Shown here in pieces: positions 17,278 through 26,754 of a stretch of DNA of 64,000 bases. Source of the stretch: Chryseobacterium sp. MYb264. GTDB taxonomy: Bacteria > Bacteroidota > Bacteroidia > Flavobacteriales > Weeksellaceae. Position 1 is the first letter of the stretch; each line of letters opens with the position of its first letter. The position numbers and the translations under genes were made by a program. The DNA is taken from assembly GCF_035974275.1 (NCBI RefSeq), contig NZ_CP142422.1, forward strand, positions 3,720,001 through 3,784,000. The letters run 5' to 3'. A model generated the notes under the pieces. The model saw only the letters and a program-made list of their open reading frames with translations, was not told where the DNA came from and did no database searches.

Positions 17278-18538
17278 TGAATTCGTTGTTTGGTTGTTCA
17301 ACTAATATTTCGTGCATTAATTTACTAATTTCTTCAGCTTTTAACGGATTATCGATGATATATTTTGCAAAACGGTTGGTGATTTTCTGAATCATTTTAT
17401 CGGAAAGTTCCATGTCCGTGATGTTTATGTATCTGTTTTTTCTGTAAAAATTGTGCATTTCGTTGCGTTCCATATTTTTTAAAACCGCTTTGAAATGATG
17501 AATATTGGGAGCCAATTTTCTTTTTTTCTCCCATTCAAGGAAGTCTTTTGTCATTTCCTTGATGATTTTTTCTGCTTTCGGAATTTCTTTTTCTCTTTGC
17601 TGAATAGTCTCCTGAATCTGTTTTGAGAGCTCATCAACATCAATCAACGTTACATTTTCATTTTCCGTTACATTTTTTTCAACGTTATGCGGAATGGAAA
17701 GGTCGATTACCAAAGTTTCTTTTCCATTCGGGAAATGAGATTTGTTAACGATCGGGTGTTTGGCCCCGGTGGCAACAATCAGGATGTCGGTATTTTTTAA
17801 TTCCTGATCAAAATCTGCATAATTGATACTCGGAATATTATATTTTTCAGAGATTTTTGCCGCTGTTTCCTGAGTTCTGTTGGCAATCTTTATTTTTGGC
17901 TGGTAAACATGTTTTACCAGATTTTCAACGGTGTTCTGGCCAATTTCTCCCACGCCCAATAAAAGAATGTTTTTTTCAGCAATTCTTTTCTGACTGTTTA
18001 AGATATAATGAACCGCCGCATAAGAAACAGAAGCTGCTCCGTTGGAAATCCCCGTTTCATTTTTAATTCTTTTGGAAATCTGAATCGCAGAATTAATAGA
18101 TCGCTCCAAATAAGGATTAGAATTCTTTCTCTCTTTTTTAAAACGGGCGTAGGCTTTTTTTATCTGTCCGATAATTTCAAAATCCCCGATGATCTGGCTT
18201 TCAAGACCTGCTGCTACCCTGAATAAGTGTTTTAATGCTTCTTCCTTTGTCAGGATGTTGGCAAACTGTAAAAAGTCCATCAGCTGTACGCCAATGGTTT
18301 TACAATATTCTTCAGCAACTAAAAGATAATTGGGAGAAGTGGTGTAGATTTCAGTTCTGTTACATGTGGAAACCACAAATGCATCCCCTAAGTCTTCATT
18401 ATGAATTCGGGTAACAAAGTTTTTGATATTTTCATCGAAGAAGGCAAACTTACCTCTCGTTTCTACATCGGCTTTTTCGTAGCTGATAGAAAGAACGGCA
18501 AAGTTTGACGTTTGATGTATGTTGGAATACTGTAACAT
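17264..18538 (-). CDS. hemA: Glutamyl-tRNA reductase
   Basis: First committed enzyme of the C5 heme pathway: it reduces glutamyl-tRNA(Glu) to glutamate-1-semialdehyde with NADPH. The 424-residue product shows the catalytic cysteine motif VVSTCNRTEIY, the GLESQIIGDFEIIGQIK signature, and the NADPH fold with LLGVGEIGQNTVENL. The C-terminal helical dimerisation domain is present. It is the first gene of the heme cluster and has a -7 box just upstream. Confidence 0.97.
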   Translation of the reverse strand: MLQYSNIHQTSNFAVLSISYEKADVETRGKFAFFDENIKNFVTRIHNEDLGDAFVVSTCNRTEIYTTSPNYLLVAEEYCKTIGVQLMDFLQFANILTKEEALKHLFRVAAGLESQIIGDFEIIGQIKKAYARFKKERKNSNPYLERSINSAIQISKRIKNETGISNGAASVSYAAVHYILNSQKRIAEKNILLLGVGEIGQNTVENLVKHVYQPKIKIANRTQETAAKISEKYNIPSINYADFDQELKNTDILIVATGAKHPIVNKSHFPNGKETLVIDLSIPHNVEKNVTENENVTLIDVDELSKQIQETIQQREKEIPKAEKIIKEMTKDFLEWEKKRKLAPNIHHFKAVLKNMERNEMHNFYRKNRYINITDMELSDKMIQKITNRFAKYIIDNPLKAEEISKLMHEILVEQPNNEFNEKH

Positions 18539-18546
18539 AAGCGGGG

Positions 18547-18554
18547 CAAATTTA
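18547..18554 (-). promoter_or_regulatory. -7 box of the heme operon
   Basis: Read on the minus strand: TAAATTTG, 9 bp upstream of the hemA ATG. Such a short distance suggests a very short 5' leader. Confidence 0.45.
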
Positions 18555-18932
18555 CATCTTTTTTAATAAAATAAATTCTGATGCTGTATATGATAATTAT
18601 CGTAAAAAACTATTTTGGGATGGTTCTAAATAGCGGATATTACGATTTTGTTTTTACTATTCTATCAGAGGGTGTTTTATTAAATTTTGTTAAATATTTT
18701 AAGGTGTAAGGCTTTGTCTTATCATTAATTTCAGTTCTTTTTTGAAGTATTTATTTCTCCAAAGCGCGAATGTTAAATTTAGTTGAACTCAAAGTTCGTA
18801 AATATCTAAAGTAAAAGTTAATAGATTATTGGAAATTTTAATAAAATTTTAACCAAATTATATGCTTGTGGAATTTCTTCGGTTGCCTTAAATTTATATC
18901 TTTGTAAATCTTTAAAAAATCAGAAGGAAAAT
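18555..18932. other. Intergenic region between divergent hemA and mreB
   Basis: AT-rich spacer holding the outward promoters. On the + strand TATCTTTG at 18897-18904 fits the -7 box for mreB, 29 bp before its ATG. I see no gene, hairpin or repeat in the rest. Confidence 0.5.
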
Positions 18933-19958
18933 ATGAGTTTATTCGATATGTTTACGCAAGAAATTGCGATAGACCTTGGTACTGCCAATACCCTAATCAT
19001 CCATAATAATAAAATTGTTATAGATCAGCCGTCAATTGTTGCAATTGAGCGTTCTACGGGGAGGCCTATTGCCGTCGGGGAGCAGGCGAAGCATATGCAG
19101 GGTAAAACTCATGAGGATATTAAGACTATTCGTCCACTCAAGGACGGGGTGATTGCAGATTTCCATGCTTCTGAACACATGATTAAAGAATTTATCAAAA
19201 AAATCCCTGGAATTAAAGGTAAATTTATTCAGCCTGCATTGAGAATTGTTATCTGTATTCCTTCTGGTATCACTGAGGTTGAAAAGAGAGCGGTTAGAGA
19301 TTCTGCTCAGAAAGTAAACGCTAAAGAAGTACGTCTGATTTACGAACCAATGGCTGCGGCAATTGGAGTTGGAATCGATGTTCAGAAACCTGAGGGTAAT
19401 ATGATCATCGATATAGGTGGTGGTACTACGGAAATTGCTGTAGTAGCATTGGGAGGTATTGTTTGTGACAAATCTGTGAAAATTGCAGGAGATGTATTTA
19501 CAAATGATATCGCTTATTTCCTGAGAACACATCATAATTTATACATCGGAGAAAGAACGGCAGAGAGAATTAAAATCGAAGTGGGTTCTGCTGTTGAAGA
19601 TCTGGATGTGGATATCGAAGATATTCCGGTACAGGGTAGAGACCTTATTACAGGTAAGCCAAAAGAAATCATGGTAGGTTACAAGGAGATTGCCAGAGCA
19701 TTGGATAAATCAATCATCAGAATTGAAGATGCGGTAATGGAAACTCTTTCTCTTACGCCTCCGGAATTGGCAGCTGATATTTACAAAACAGGTATTTATC
19801 TTGCTGGTGGTGGTGCTTTACTTAGAGGTCTTGCCGACAGATTACACAAAAAGACCGGTCTTCCCGTATTTGTTGCAGAAGATCCGTTGAGAGCTGTAGT
19901 TCGCGGAACAGGAATTGCCCTTAAGAATATGGATAAATTCAATTTCTTAATTAAATAA
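18933..19958 (+). CDS. mreB: Rod shape-determining protein MreB
   Basis: Bacterial actin homologue that organises the elongasome at the inner face of the membrane. The product has 341 residues. The actin-type nucleotide motifs are present: phosphate 1 DLGTANTLI, phosphate 2 MIIDIGGGTTEIAVV, and the adenosine motif IYLAGGGALLRGL. The N-terminus (MSLFDMFTQEIAIDLG) is the usual one. It starts an mreB-mreC-mreD-PBP2-rodA operon with gaps of 28 bp or less. Confidence 0.97.
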   Translation: MSLFDMFTQEIAIDLGTANTLIIHNNKIVIDQPSIVAIERSTGRPIAVGEQAKHMQGKTHEDIKTIRPLKDGVIADFHASEHMIKEFIKKIPGIKGKFIQPALRIVICIPSGITEVEKRAVRDSAQKVNAKEVRLIYEPMAAAIGVGIDVQKPEGNMIIDIGGGTTEIAVVALGGIVCDKSVKIAGDVFTNDIAYFLRTHHNLYIGERTAERIKIEVGSAVEDLDVDIEDIPVQGRDLITGKPKEIMVGYKEIARALDKSIIRIEDAVMETLSLTPPELAADIYKTGIYLAGGGALLRGLADRLHKKTGLPVFVAEDPLRAVVRGTGIALKNMDKFNFLIK

Positions 19959-19986
19959 TACTAACCTTTTACGAATACACATCTGA

Positions 19987-20841
19987 ATGGGATTTTTGCT
20001 GAGATTATTTTCAAAGAATGCGCTTTTTGTCTTCTTTATATTCCTGCAAATCATTGCTCTTGTTCTGATATTCTCTAAAAACTCTATGCAGAAATCCTGG
20101 ATTGCGGGCCAGTCGGCTGCGGTGAATTCGTGGGTTTCGGGATATATTGATGAAGGAGTTTCATACCTTAAGCTGAAGCAGATTAACGAAGATCTTGTTG
20201 CTCAGAATAAAGATCTTATGGTGAAGCTTTACGGAAAACAGGGTGCTGCAGATCCCCAATTCAGAAAAGTTCATGATACATTAGGAGGAGGACAAATTTA
20301 TACATTTGTAGATGGGGAGATTGTTTTCAACAGTATCAATAGAAGAAACAATTATTTTACGATAAATAGAGGTAGAAGAGACGGTGTATTTCCTCAGATG
20401 GGTGTTATGGCGCCACGAGGAATTGCCGGTATCGTGATTAATTCTACCGATAGTTATGCATTGGTTCAGTCGGTTTTAAGTGTAAATAAAATCAGGATCA
20501 ATGCAGCGCTTAAAAACTCCGGATACTTTGGAACATTAACCTGGAATGGAGATAATTCCAGAGTAATGCATCTGGCTGATATTCCTAAATATGTGGCCTT
20601 GAAAGTAGGAGATACCGTAGAAACAGACGGTAAATCTGCTATTTTCCCGAAAGGTGTAATGATTGGAACAATTGCTGGATATTCTGTTGATAATAAAACA
20701 GGTTTCTGGGATATTTCAGTGGAATTGAGCGAAAAAATGGGTGCCTTAAACAAGGTTTTCGTTGTTAAAAATCTTAAAAAAGCTGAGGTTCAAAAGATTC
20801 AGGATACAATGCAGACTGTAATAAAAAAGGAAAATGATTAG
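19987..20841 (+). CDS. mreC: Rod shape-determining protein MreC
   Basis: The product has 284 residues: one N-terminal membrane helix (ALFVFFIFLQIIALVLIF), a short coiled coil (YLKLKQINEDLVAQNKDLM) and a periplasmic beta-barrel domain with FTINRGRRDGVFPQMGVMA and GTLTWNG segments typical of MreC. It links MreB to the periplasmic PBP2 activity. It overlaps the start of mreD by 8 bp, indicating coupled translation. Confidence 0.93.
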   Translation: MGFLLRLFSKNALFVFFIFLQIIALVLIFSKNSMQKSWIAGQSAAVNSWVSGYIDEGVSYLKLKQINEDLVAQNKDLMVKLYGKQGAADPQFRKVHDTLGGGQIYTFVDGEIVFNSINRRNNYFTINRGRRDGVFPQMGVMAPRGIAGIVINSTDSYALVQSVLSVNKIRINAALKNSGYFGTLTWNGDNSRVMHLADIPKYVALKVGDTVETDGKSAIFPKGVMIGTIAGYSVDNKTGFWDISVELSEKMGALNKVFVVKNLKKAEVQKIQDTMQTVIKKEND

Positions 20842-21340
20842 TAGAACATTATTTACCGACATATTGATCATGATTTTCTTGGTGGCATTACAAGTCTTTG
20901 TTTTGTACAAGATTACTATTTTCGGAAAATATACGCCGGTGCTGTACCCTGTCTTTGTCATGTTTTATCCTTTTTTCAGGAATAAATTTCAATTTTTAGC
21001 ATTAAGCTTTCTGATCGGGTTAGCGGTGGATTCATTCCTTTATTCATGGGGAATCAATGCGTTTGCGACCACTCTTATTGCTTATTTCAGAACATTAATT
21101 TTCAGGACATCCACCGATACTTCTACAGACTTCTTTTCATTTCAGTCTCTGCAATGGTCACAGTTTCTGCTGTTTCTGTTCTCAAGTATCTTCCTGCATC
21201 AGCTGTTGGTGCAGTACGTCGAATTCTTCAAATTTAGCCGATTTTTTGAAATATTACTTAATGTGTTGGTAACTAGTATAATTTCCTTTATATTTATCAT
21301 TATTTACGCATTAATATTTAAGATCAAACAAAAAGTTTGA
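20834..21340 (+). CDS. mreD: Rod shape-determining protein MreD
   Basis: The 168-residue protein is almost entirely hydrophobic with five or six membrane helices (starting IMIFLVALQVFVLYKI and ending IISFIFIIIYALIF). The GLAVDSFLYSWGINAFATTL segment resembles the G-x-x-x-D signature of MreD. Identification rests on this and on its place between mreC and the PBP2 gene. Confidence 0.9.
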   Translation: MISRTLFTDILIMIFLVALQVFVLYKITIFGKYTPVLYPVFVMFYPFFRNKFQFLALSFLIGLAVDSFLYSWGINAFATTLIAYFRTLIFRTSTDTSTDFFSFQSLQWSQFLLFLFSSIFLHQLLVQYVEFFKFSRFFEILLNVLVTSIISFIFIIIYALIFKIKQKV

Positions 21341-21350
21341 AAAGAAGAGT

Positions 21351-23396
21351 TTGAACACACGTTATTTAAAAGTTTTTTCCGTGCTCGTAGTCATTGCCCT
21401 TATTTTTGTGGCGAGGCTAGCGTATTTGCAGTTATTGACAGACCGATATGCCTTAAATGCGGCCAATACCTCCATTAAAACCGAATATGTAATTCCGCAA
21501 CGTGGCGTTATTTTTGACAGAAACGGTAAAATTATGGTGGGAAATCAGCCTGCCTACGAAATTTCTTTCACTCAGGCATTAATGAAGCCGGATTTTGATA
21601 CGGTGGCTTTCTGTAATTTAATGAAAATCTCAAAACCTGATTTCATTAAAAAAATTGATCTTATTAAAAAGGAGAAGTATTATTCTAAACTGACTCCGAT
21701 GACTTTTCTGAAAGATTTAAGTAGAGAAGACATCGCAAGAGTTCAGGAAATTATATTTAAATATCCGGCGTTTAACATCGTTCAGCGTCCACAAAGGGAA
21801 TACGAGGTATCCACTTCTGGTAACCTTTTAGGGTATACGAGTGAAGTTAACGAAAGGGAAATTAAAAAAGATTCAACCTATTATCTTCCGGGTGACCTCA
21901 TCGGAAAGACCGGAATAGAAAAAGCTTACGAAAAAGATCTTCGTGGGGTAAAAGGGATAAAATACATCCAGAAAGATATCAAACTTAGAAATGTTGGACC
22001 TTATAAAAACGGTTCTCTGGATAAAGAGGTGATCACCGGAAAAGATATTACGCTAACCATTGATTATGATCTTCAGAGAACCGCTGAAGAAATGTTGGTG
22101 AATAAACATGGAGCCATTGTCGCTTTAGATCCCAATAACGGAGAAGTTTTAGTTGCTGCTACCGGACCCGACATTGACCCGAATCTTTTTACTGGTCCCA
22201 ATAAATCAAAAAATCTATACGCTTTATCAAAAGATACCATCTACGAAAATAAACCTACTTTTGACCGTTCTTTGCAGGCAGGTTATCCTCCAGGGTCTAC
22301 TTTTAAATTGCTGACTGCTTTGGCGGCGATGCAAATGGGAGTAATGACGGATAAAACCATTTTTCCCTGTGGTGGCGGATTTTTCTACAAAGGGAAAAGA
22401 ATTAAAGGTCACGGTGGTGCAGATCCTCTGATTCCTTCGATTCAGGTTTCCAGTAACTGTTTCTTTACTTATGCGTTTATTGCAATCATCAAAAAATATC
22501 CAGGAAATCCTTCAAAAGGGGTCGATGAATGGAAAAAGATCATGAGCAGCTTTGGCGTTGGTGAGTTTTTAAATAACGACTTTGCAGTAGGAGCAAAAGG
22601 AAGAATTCCTTCGGGAGATTTTTATGAGAAAAGGTTTAAAGCCATCATGAAAGCGAGCGGATCCCAAAGGACAGATTTTAAAAACTGGGATGAGATGTCA
22701 ACAGGAGCCATTTATAACGGAATGGGACAGGGAGACGTTCTGGTAACGCCTATTCAGCTGGCAAACTACGTTGGTGCCATTGCGAACCGAGGTTGGTATT
22801 ATACACCACACATCGTAAAATCTATTGACGGAAAACCAAATCCTGATCCAAGATTTAAAGTTAAACATCAAACGCTGGTAGATCCAAAGTATTTTGAACC
22901 TATTTTAAAAGGAATGGAAGCCGTAGTTCTAAGAGGGACGGCAAGAAGTTTGAAATCCAACGACTTTACACAGTTGGCAAAAACAGGTACCGCGCAGGTT
23001 CCGCAAGGAAAAGATAACTCTATTTTTGTATTGATTGCTCCCGCTGAGAAACCTAAAATCGTTGTTGTTGCTGTGATGGAGCATGCTGGTTTTGGAGCTA
23101 CATGGGCCGGCCCGGCATGTACAGTTATTGCGGAAAAGTATATTACGGGAGATCTGAAACGTGAGAATCTTTACAAGAAAATGATTACATCGAGCTTTAT
23201 GCCTGAATATAAAAGGCAGTGGATTTTCGATCTGAAACGTAAAGGTCTTTATGTAGATCCGAAACCGGATTCTATTAAACAGAAAAGAATACAGGACAGC
23301 TTAAAATTCATAAAAGAACAGAAAGCGAAACTGCAGAAAAAAATAGACGAAGAAACAAAAAATTCAAAGAACACTACAAAACCTGCTAAAAAATGA
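21351..23396 (+). CDS. mrdA: Penicillin-binding protein 2 (elongasome transpeptidase)
   Basis: The 681-residue protein cross-links peptidoglycan during elongation. It has one N-terminal membrane helix (FSVLVVIALIFVARLAYLQL), a dimerisation or pedestal domain starting with PQRGVIFDRNG, and a transpeptidase domain. There the active-site motifs are GSTFKLL (SxxK), SSN (in QVSSNCFF) and KTGTAQ. The start appears to be a TTG at 21351 preceded by AAAGAAGAG; no in-frame ATG lies near, and the TTG start leaves the full membrane anchor. The C-terminus carries a lysine-rich tail of ~40 residues. It overlaps rodA by 4 bp (ATGA). Confidence 0.95.
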   Translation: MNTRYLKVFSVLVVIALIFVARLAYLQLLTDRYALNAANTSIKTEYVIPQRGVIFDRNGKIMVGNQPAYEISFTQALMKPDFDTVAFCNLMKISKPDFIKKIDLIKKEKYYSKLTPMTFLKDLSREDIARVQEIIFKYPAFNIVQRPQREYEVSTSGNLLGYTSEVNEREIKKDSTYYLPGDLIGKTGIEKAYEKDLRGVKGIKYIQKDIKLRNVGPYKNGSLDKEVITGKDITLTIDYDLQRTAEEMLVNKHGAIVALDPNNGEVLVAATGPDIDPNLFTGPNKSKNLYALSKDTIYENKPTFDRSLQAGYPPGSTFKLLTALAAMQMGVMTDKTIFPCGGGFFYKGKRIKGHGGADPLIPSIQVSSNCFFTYAFIAIIKKYPGNPSKGVDEWKKIMSSFGVGEFLNNDFAVGAKGRIPSGDFYEKRFKAIMKASGSQRTDFKNWDEMSTGAIYNGMGQGDVLVTPIQLANYVGAIANRGWYYTPHIVKSIDGKPNPDPRFKVKHQTLVDPKYFEPILKGMEAVVLRGTARSLKSNDFTQLAKTGTAQVPQGKDNSIFVLIAPAEKPKIVVVAVMEHAGFGATWAGPACTVIAEKYITGDLKRENLYKKMITSSFMPEYKRQWIFDLKRKGLYVDPKPDSIKQKRIQDSLKFIKEQKAKLQKKIDEETKNSKNTTKPAKK

Positions 23397-24640
23397 AATG
23401 GACGGAAGGAATAGATAAATTAGGTCTGGGTCTTTATTTCGTGCTTTGCATTTTTGCGATTGCAAATATTTATAGTGTAGACCAGAAATTGGGAGAAAAA
23501 CAATTGATTTTCTTCGGGATTTCTGTTTTTGTAGGGCTGATTATTTTTGTTGGAAGAAGTAAGTTTTTTGAAAACATGTCCGGTATTATTTACATCGGTG
23601 GTGTTTTAATGCTTGCTGGTCTTCATGTTTTTGGAACGGAGATTCTAGGTCAGAAAAACTGGTATAAGTTTGGGAGCTTCACTATGCAGCCCGTAGAGTT
23701 TTCAAAAATAGGGACATCTCTTATGCTAGCAACATATGTATCCAATGCAGAATTTAATCTTAAAAATACCAAATCACTAATCACTTCCTTTGCCATTATC
23801 GGTATCCCTGCGGTAGTTGTACTTTCGATTCCTGATGTAGGGTCATTACTTGTATTTGCTGCATTTTTTATCGCCTTATACAGAGAAGGTCTTTCAGGAA
23901 AGTTGTTCTTGGTGGGAGCACTTTTTGGAGCTGTTTTTCTAATTGCAAATTATCTTAACGATCCCCTTCATTGGAGCTTATGGTATTTTACATTGTTTAT
24001 CCTCATTATGGGAGGAATTTGGTTTGCATTTAATGCTGCTTTTCTTCGTAAAAATATGTATACACTTTTGCCCGGAGCAGGAATTATTCTTCTTCTAGCG
24101 ATTTTGTCATTTGTATCGCCTGTTATTTTTGAGAAACTTCCTACTCACCAACAGGAGCGTGTTGAGGTTTTGTATAAAGGGGAGAGAGAGTTTAGAGATA
24201 CTTCTGGTTACAACTTATTATATTCTAAAACTGCCATCGGTTCTGGTGGACTTTTGGGTAAAGGATATCGTGAAGGTTCTGTTACACAAGGGAAATTCGT
24301 TCCTGAGCAGGAAACCGATTATATTTTCTGTACGGTAGGCGAGGAGTGGGGCTTTGCAGGAAGCGCTATTCTGATTCTTTGCTATATGATTTACATTGGA
24401 AGGATTTATTACCTCGCAGAAAAACAGAAGTCTGCTTTTAATCGTGTTTTTGGGTATTGTTTTGCTTCGATTCTGTTGATGCACTTTTCCATCAATTTAG
24501 GGATGGTTATGGGGCTTTTCCCGACCGTTGGTATTCCGTTGCCATATTTTAGTTATGGTGGAAGTTCGTTGCTTGCCTTCTCGATGATGACTTTTATTTT
24601 CTTTAAACTGAATTATTCGGATAAGAATAGCTTGGTGTAA
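23393..24640 (+). CDS. rodA: Peptidoglycan glycosyltransferase RodA (SEDS family)
   Basis: The 415-residue polytopic membrane protein (about ten helices) polymerises lipid II together with PBP2. SEDS hallmarks are the QPVEFSKIG segment, the periplasmic loop with TGSGGLLGKGYREGSVTQG-like sequence (written here in parts: IGSGGLLGKG, TQGKFVPEQETDYIF), and GIPLPYFSYGGSSLLA near the end. The catalytic-type Asp is in EQETDYIF. It is the last gene of the elongasome operon. Confidence 0.95.
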   Translation: MKWTEGIDKLGLGLYFVLCIFAIANIYSVDQKLGEKQLIFFGISVFVGLIIFVGRSKFFENMSGIIYIGGVLMLAGLHVFGTEILGQKNWYKFGSFTMQPVEFSKIGTSLMLATYVSNAEFNLKNTKSLITSFAIIGIPAVVVLSIPDVGSLLVFAAFFIALYREGLSGKLFLVGALFGAVFLIANYLNDPLHWSLWYFTLFILIMGGIWFAFNAAFLRKNMYTLLPGAGIILLLAILSFVSPVIFEKLPTHQQERVEVLYKGEREFRDTSGYNLLYSKTAIGSGGLLGKGYREGSVTQGKFVPEQETDYIFCTVGEEWGFAGSAILILCYMIYIGRIYYLAEKQKSAFNRVFGYCFASILLMHFSINLGMVMGLFPTVGIPLPYFSYGGSSLLAFSMMTFIFFKLNYSDKNSLV

Positions 24641-24704
24641 GGGCTGGAAGTTGGAAGCGGGATGATGGAAGTTTAAAAACTCGATGTTTTATTTTTCACA
24701 TTTA

Positions 24705-24741
24705 AAAATCTGCGCAATCTGCAAAATCAGCGAGATAAAAA
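24705..24741. repeat. Dispersed intergenic repeat, copy 1
   Basis: Contains AATCTGCAAAATC followed by AGCGAGATAAAAA. Related copies lie at 25651-25690 and 31325-31361. This copy sits just in front of the pentapeptide-repeat gene. Confidence 0.6.
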
Positions 24742-24758
24742 CCTCAACAAATATTTCC

Positions 24759-25340
24759 ATGAAAAATACATACGTTTCTGAAGAGAATTTCGAAAACATT
24801 GATTTCACTAAAAATTCTCTGGAGCACGGTGAGTACGAAAACTGTACTTTCCTGAATTGTAATTTTGAATATTCAGATCTTTCCGGGTTTAATTTTAACG
24901 ACTGCGAATTTATCGGCTGTAATCTGAGCATGGTAAAACTTGTTTCAACAGCTTTTCGTGATGTTAATTTTAAGGAAAGTAAAATGTTCGGACTTCAGTT
25001 TAACGATTGTAATGAATTCGGAATGTCTTTCAGTTTTGATGGCTGTTCGCTAAACAATTCCATCTTTTATCAAACCTCCATCAAGAAAACTTTATTTAAA
25101 GATTCAAAATTAATAGAAGTCGATTTTGCTGAATGTGATTTATCAAATTCTGTATTTAATAATTGTGATTTTTCCGGAGCTGTTTTCGATAAAACAAACC
25201 TTGAAAAAGCAGATTTAAGAACATCTGTCAACTATTCCATAGATCCGTCACAAAACAGGCTTAAAAAGGCCAAATTTTCACTTTCTCAAATCTACGGTCT
25301 GTTATATAAATTCGATATTGAAATTGATAAGAACGGGTGA
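24759..25340 (+). CDS. Pentapeptide-repeat protein
   Basis: I prefer the ATG at 24759 (MKNTYVSEENFENIDF) over a start 75 bp upstream, because the upstream part encodes the dispersed repeat in frame. About 193 residues are built from repeats of the A(D/N)Lxx type: CTFLNCNFEYSDLSGFNF, CEFIGCNLSMVKL and so on, with Phe at every fifth position. Such proteins fold as a quadrilateral beta-helix. Some mimic DNA and protect gyrase (Qnr, McbG), others are unrelated; the two-part organisation with a central break at NEFGMSF resembles Qnr-like proteins, but the role here cannot be told. Confidence 0.85.
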   Translation: MKNTYVSEENFENIDFTKNSLEHGEYENCTFLNCNFEYSDLSGFNFNDCEFIGCNLSMVKLVSTAFRDVNFKESKMFGLQFNDCNEFGMSFSFDGCSLNNSIFYQTSIKKTLFKDSKLIEVDFAECDLSNSVFNNCDFSGAVFDKTNLEKADLRTSVNYSIDPSQNRLKKAKFSLSQIYGLLYKFDIEIDKNG

Positions 25341-25343
25341 TTC

Positions 25344-25395
25344 TGGTTGCTGGTTGCTGGTTGCTGGTTTATAGTTTATAGTTTATAGTTTATAG
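25344..25395. repeat. Two adjacent 7-bp microsatellites
   Basis: TGGTTGC occurs three times (25344-25364), then after TGG the unit changes to TTTATAG, four times (25368-25395). Both units are 7 bp. Confidence 0.9.
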
Positions 25396-25650
25396 TTTGT
25401 GATTGGAATGAGAGTGATTTCGGATCATTATCAAAACTTGGGGAGAAATTGCTTAGATGTTTTTTTTGCCACGAATGCACAAATACTTTTATTTCCCCAC
25501 AGATCGCAGATTTTCCACAGATGATATCGTTGATTTTCTTTGTTTAACCTTTGCGGTCTTTTATAGGTAGAAAGGTTTGGTGAGACTTAAAACGGGAGTT
25601 GTCAAAAAACTTGGCGGGGCTTCGTGTTCAATATGTAAAGTGTAAGGAAA

Positions 25651-25690
25651 AGAATCTGCATCATCTGCAAAATCTGCGAGAGCAAAAAAT
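25651..25690. repeat. Dispersed intergenic repeat, copy 2
   Basis: Contains ATCTGCAAAATCTGCGAGAG, close to the copies at 24705 and 31325. Confidence 0.6.
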
Positions 25691-25833
25691 CTCACCTTAT
25701 AGTATCTAAACTCTTTTGCCTTGTCCCCAACTTTTGTACTTGATCCAATTTACCTTAATAAACCCCGCAGGGGTTGAATAATTTAAAGGAAATTTCAAAG
25801 ATAAAATGGTATAAAATCCTAGCGACCTTGGCA

Positions 25834-25864
25834 ATAAAAAAACCATCAAAATTTTTGATGGTTT
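25834..25864 (-). terminator. Terminator of the NlpC/P60 lipoprotein gene
   Basis: AAACCATCAAAA pairs with TTTTTGATGGTTT; on the minus strand the hairpin is followed by a run of T. Confidence 0.8.
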
Positions 25865-25889
25865 CATTATTTAAATCAATTATTTAAAA

Positions 25890-26603
25890 TTAAAAATTTG
25901 TTCCGTTTGATGCTGGAGTGGTAGTGGCCAGGTTATTTAAAGATTCACCGTTTTCATTAATCACTCTTTTTCCGAATCTGTATTTTGGTCCCCAATAAGA
26001 ATCATTCAGTGAAGAAACCATTACTCCTTTCGACGTGGCTGCGTGAATAAACTTCACTTCTCCATCTTCTTCTACGCTTTCTACAATTCCTACGTGAGAA
26101 ATTCTTCTGCCGTGAGAAAAGAAGATCAAATCTCCTTTCTGAAGTTCAGATTTTTCAATCTTTTCACCTTCCTGAGCCTGAGAAGCGGCTACTCTTGGTA
26201 AGCTAAGCCCTGCTGCTGCACCGAAAACAGAAAGAACGAAAGCTGAACAATCGATACCGTTTCTTGTCATTCCTCCATATCTGTAAGGAGTTCCAAGGTA
26301 TGTTGCTGCTTCCGTAAGGATGTTGTCAACTGTTTTATTATGTCTGATTACTTTCGCAATCTCAGAATTTTTAACTGCGTTTTTCGCGTTAGCGATAGAT
26401 GCTGCTTTTTCAGCAAGGAAAGAATCAATTAGTCTCTGCTTATCAAGCTCAGCTTTCTTTGTATCAAGAGAGGCGAGTTTGGCATCTGTTTTGTATTCTT
26501 TTGTGTAAGTTGCTGGTTTTGAAACTACATAATTAGTAGCACACGATTGCATAGACACTGTAGTAACTAAAGCAACTAAATAAAACAAAACTCTTTTCTT
26601 CAT
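25890..26603 (-). CDS. NlpC/P60-family (C40) peptidase lipoprotein
   Basis: The 237-residue product has a lipoprotein signal ending VSMQSC, so it is lipid-anchored. A linker of about 60 residues is rich in Lys and Ala. From residue ~95 comes an NlpC/P60 domain: GTPYRYGG, the catalytic Cys in NGIDCSAFVL, the first His in RRISHVGIVE, and the third residue in VKFIHAATS. These enzymes cut D-Glu to diaminopimelate bonds in peptidoglycan. The gene is monocistronic with its own terminator. Confidence 0.93.
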   Translation of the reverse strand: MKKRVLFYLVALVTTVSMQSCATNYVVSKPATYTKEYKTDAKLASLDTKKAELDKQRLIDSFLAEKAASIANAKNAVKNSEIAKVIRHNKTVDNILTEAATYLGTPYRYGGMTRNGIDCSAFVLSVFGAAAGLSLPRVAASQAQEGEKIEKSELQKGDLIFFSHGRRISHVGIVESVEEDGEVKFIHAATSKGVMVSSLNDSYWGPKYRFGKRVINENGESLNNLATTTPASNGTNF

Positions 26604-26754
26604 ATATATTTGATTATCCGTGTTAAAAAGGAATATTTATTTTCAAAAGCATTACAAAAGTATGTATTCCCGCCAAAAAAGTCCTGATATGATTATTGTC
26701 AGGTTTGGTTTTTAACACATTTTAACATATTATTTAAGTATGTTAAAGAAAAAT

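Larger units (their letters stand above)
25341..25889. other. Repeat-rich intergenic region of about 550 bp
   Basis: No gene is supported. It holds a 7-bp tandem repeat (25344-25395), fragments resembling the dispersed CACGAATGCAC and CACAGATCGCAGA elements of this genome (about 25471-25525), one repeat copy at 25651-25690, and an inverted CCCCGCAGGGG motif near 25766. It ends with the terminator of the NlpC/P60 gene. Confidence 0.6.

Noticed and set aside
25344..25395. CRISPR-like array
   Set aside because: Units are 7 bp without spacers, and no cas gene is near; no CRISPR array was seen anywhere in the window.
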